Shown: positions 19,051 to 19,586 of the stretch, piece after piece
How positions within the stretch are numbered: position 1 is the first letter of the stretch
Layout of the letters: every line of letters starts with the position of its first letter
NCBI GenBank assembly: GCA_024811115.1
Contig: JAKOGH010000120.1
Coordinates: forward strand, 1 to 19,586
Source of the DNA: Terana coerulea
Taxonomy: Eukaryota; Basidiomycota; Agaricomycetes; Polyporales; Phanerochaetaceae
DNA length: 19,586 nucleotides
Direction: 5' to 3'
The notes under the pieces: generated by a model
What the model saw: the letters and a program-made list of their open reading frames with translations, nothing else
The model's database searches: none
What the model was told of the DNA's origin: nothing
Translations under genes and position numbers: made by a program

Positions 19051-19586
19051 ATTGAGCTACACCGCGACAGGCCCAGTACAAAGCGTGAGCTCCGAGTCAC
19101 CGTATTTGCATTTGAAGTTACTGTCCTATGCCTGTGTTTTACAACGCGGTGGTGGGGCTAATTTCTTGACGCGGACGATTTCATCCTGGAGCGATTCAGA
19201 GAGGGTACGCACTGATCTGCTTTGAGTTGAGTGCGATAGGCCGTAGTAAATGCTGGGGCACTAAGCCGTGACTTTGCACAGCTGATCGAGGGTTAATATG
19301 GTGCCCTAGAGAATGGCTAGGATACATGAGAGGGCGCAATAATCGCGAGTCGAGCGGGTAGTAGCGAATGAGTGCCTTCTGAGAACAGTCCGACTGAGTG
19401 TGGAAAGCACATGCGTGACACAGAAGATATATCAATGAAGCGACCAGGTGCGTTCATGAAGTGAATAGAGCCCTAAGGGTGAAGACCACCGAAGACGCGA
19501 CGGTCAGCGGCGGCGGCGGCGGAGGTCGCTGAGACTGGGACACGGTCTTGGGCGTGCGAGTGTCGGCACGAAAAACGATGCCTCTG
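19051..19586. other. Window end, unassigned
   Basis: No gene supported on either strand. A short CGG trinucleotide run lies at about 19508-19523. Confidence 0.4.

Noticed and set aside
19508..19523. CGG repeat
   Set aside because: About five units; ordinary short microsatellite.

Overview
This window looks like nuclear DNA of an agaricomycete (mushroom-type basidiomycete). The reasons are very short introns (about 50-70 bp) with GTRNGT donors and CTRAY branch sites, two multi-pass membrane protein genes of the agaricomycete DUF6534 type, and a fungal Ty1/copia retrotransposon. No bacterial-style operons, tRNA or rRNA genes, or CRISPR arrays were seen.

Layout. (1) 1-1337, minus strand: 5' part of a DUF6534-like gene, cut off by the window start. 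At least 15 exons can be read, most of them 10-76 nt. (2) 1338-3347: mostly unassigned. (3) 3348-3752, minus: an open frame with two hydrophobic stretches, ending about 200 bp before the retrotransposon. (4) 3948-11187, plus strand: a full-length but decayed Ty1/copia element of 7240 bp. It has 291/292-bp LTRs, a 5-bp target duplication ATAGC, a primer site matching the anticodon arm of initiator tRNA-Met, a probable leader intron, and gag, protease, integrase, RT and RNase H remnants. A 355-bp TA-flanked MITE (4817-5171) sits inside gag, and a second anomalous block lies at about 5498-5826. (5) 11188-14413: unassigned, with some exon-like stretches on minus. (6) 14414-14768: a second copy of the same MITE, also 355 bp and also flanked by TA. 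(7) 15696-17767, minus: a complete second DUF6534-like gene with about 19 exons and a 330-residue product. (8) 18719-19050, minus: exons of an unrecognised protein.

The most striking feature is the gene architecture. The two DUF6534 paralogues are split into micro-exons (down to 10-16 nt). Their lengths match one for one (14, 48, 26, 26, 35, 25, 12, 16 and 40 nt) although the sequences have diverged. This explains why the flanks show no long ORFs, and why an ORF-based reading would miss both genes. The exon models were built by hand from splice signals, frame continuity and paralogue alignment, without transcript data.

The retrotransposon is dead. It has many stops and frameshifts, and the RT active-site YVDD reads YVDN. 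All substitutions I counted between its LTRs are transitions, which suggests decay by cytosine deamination.
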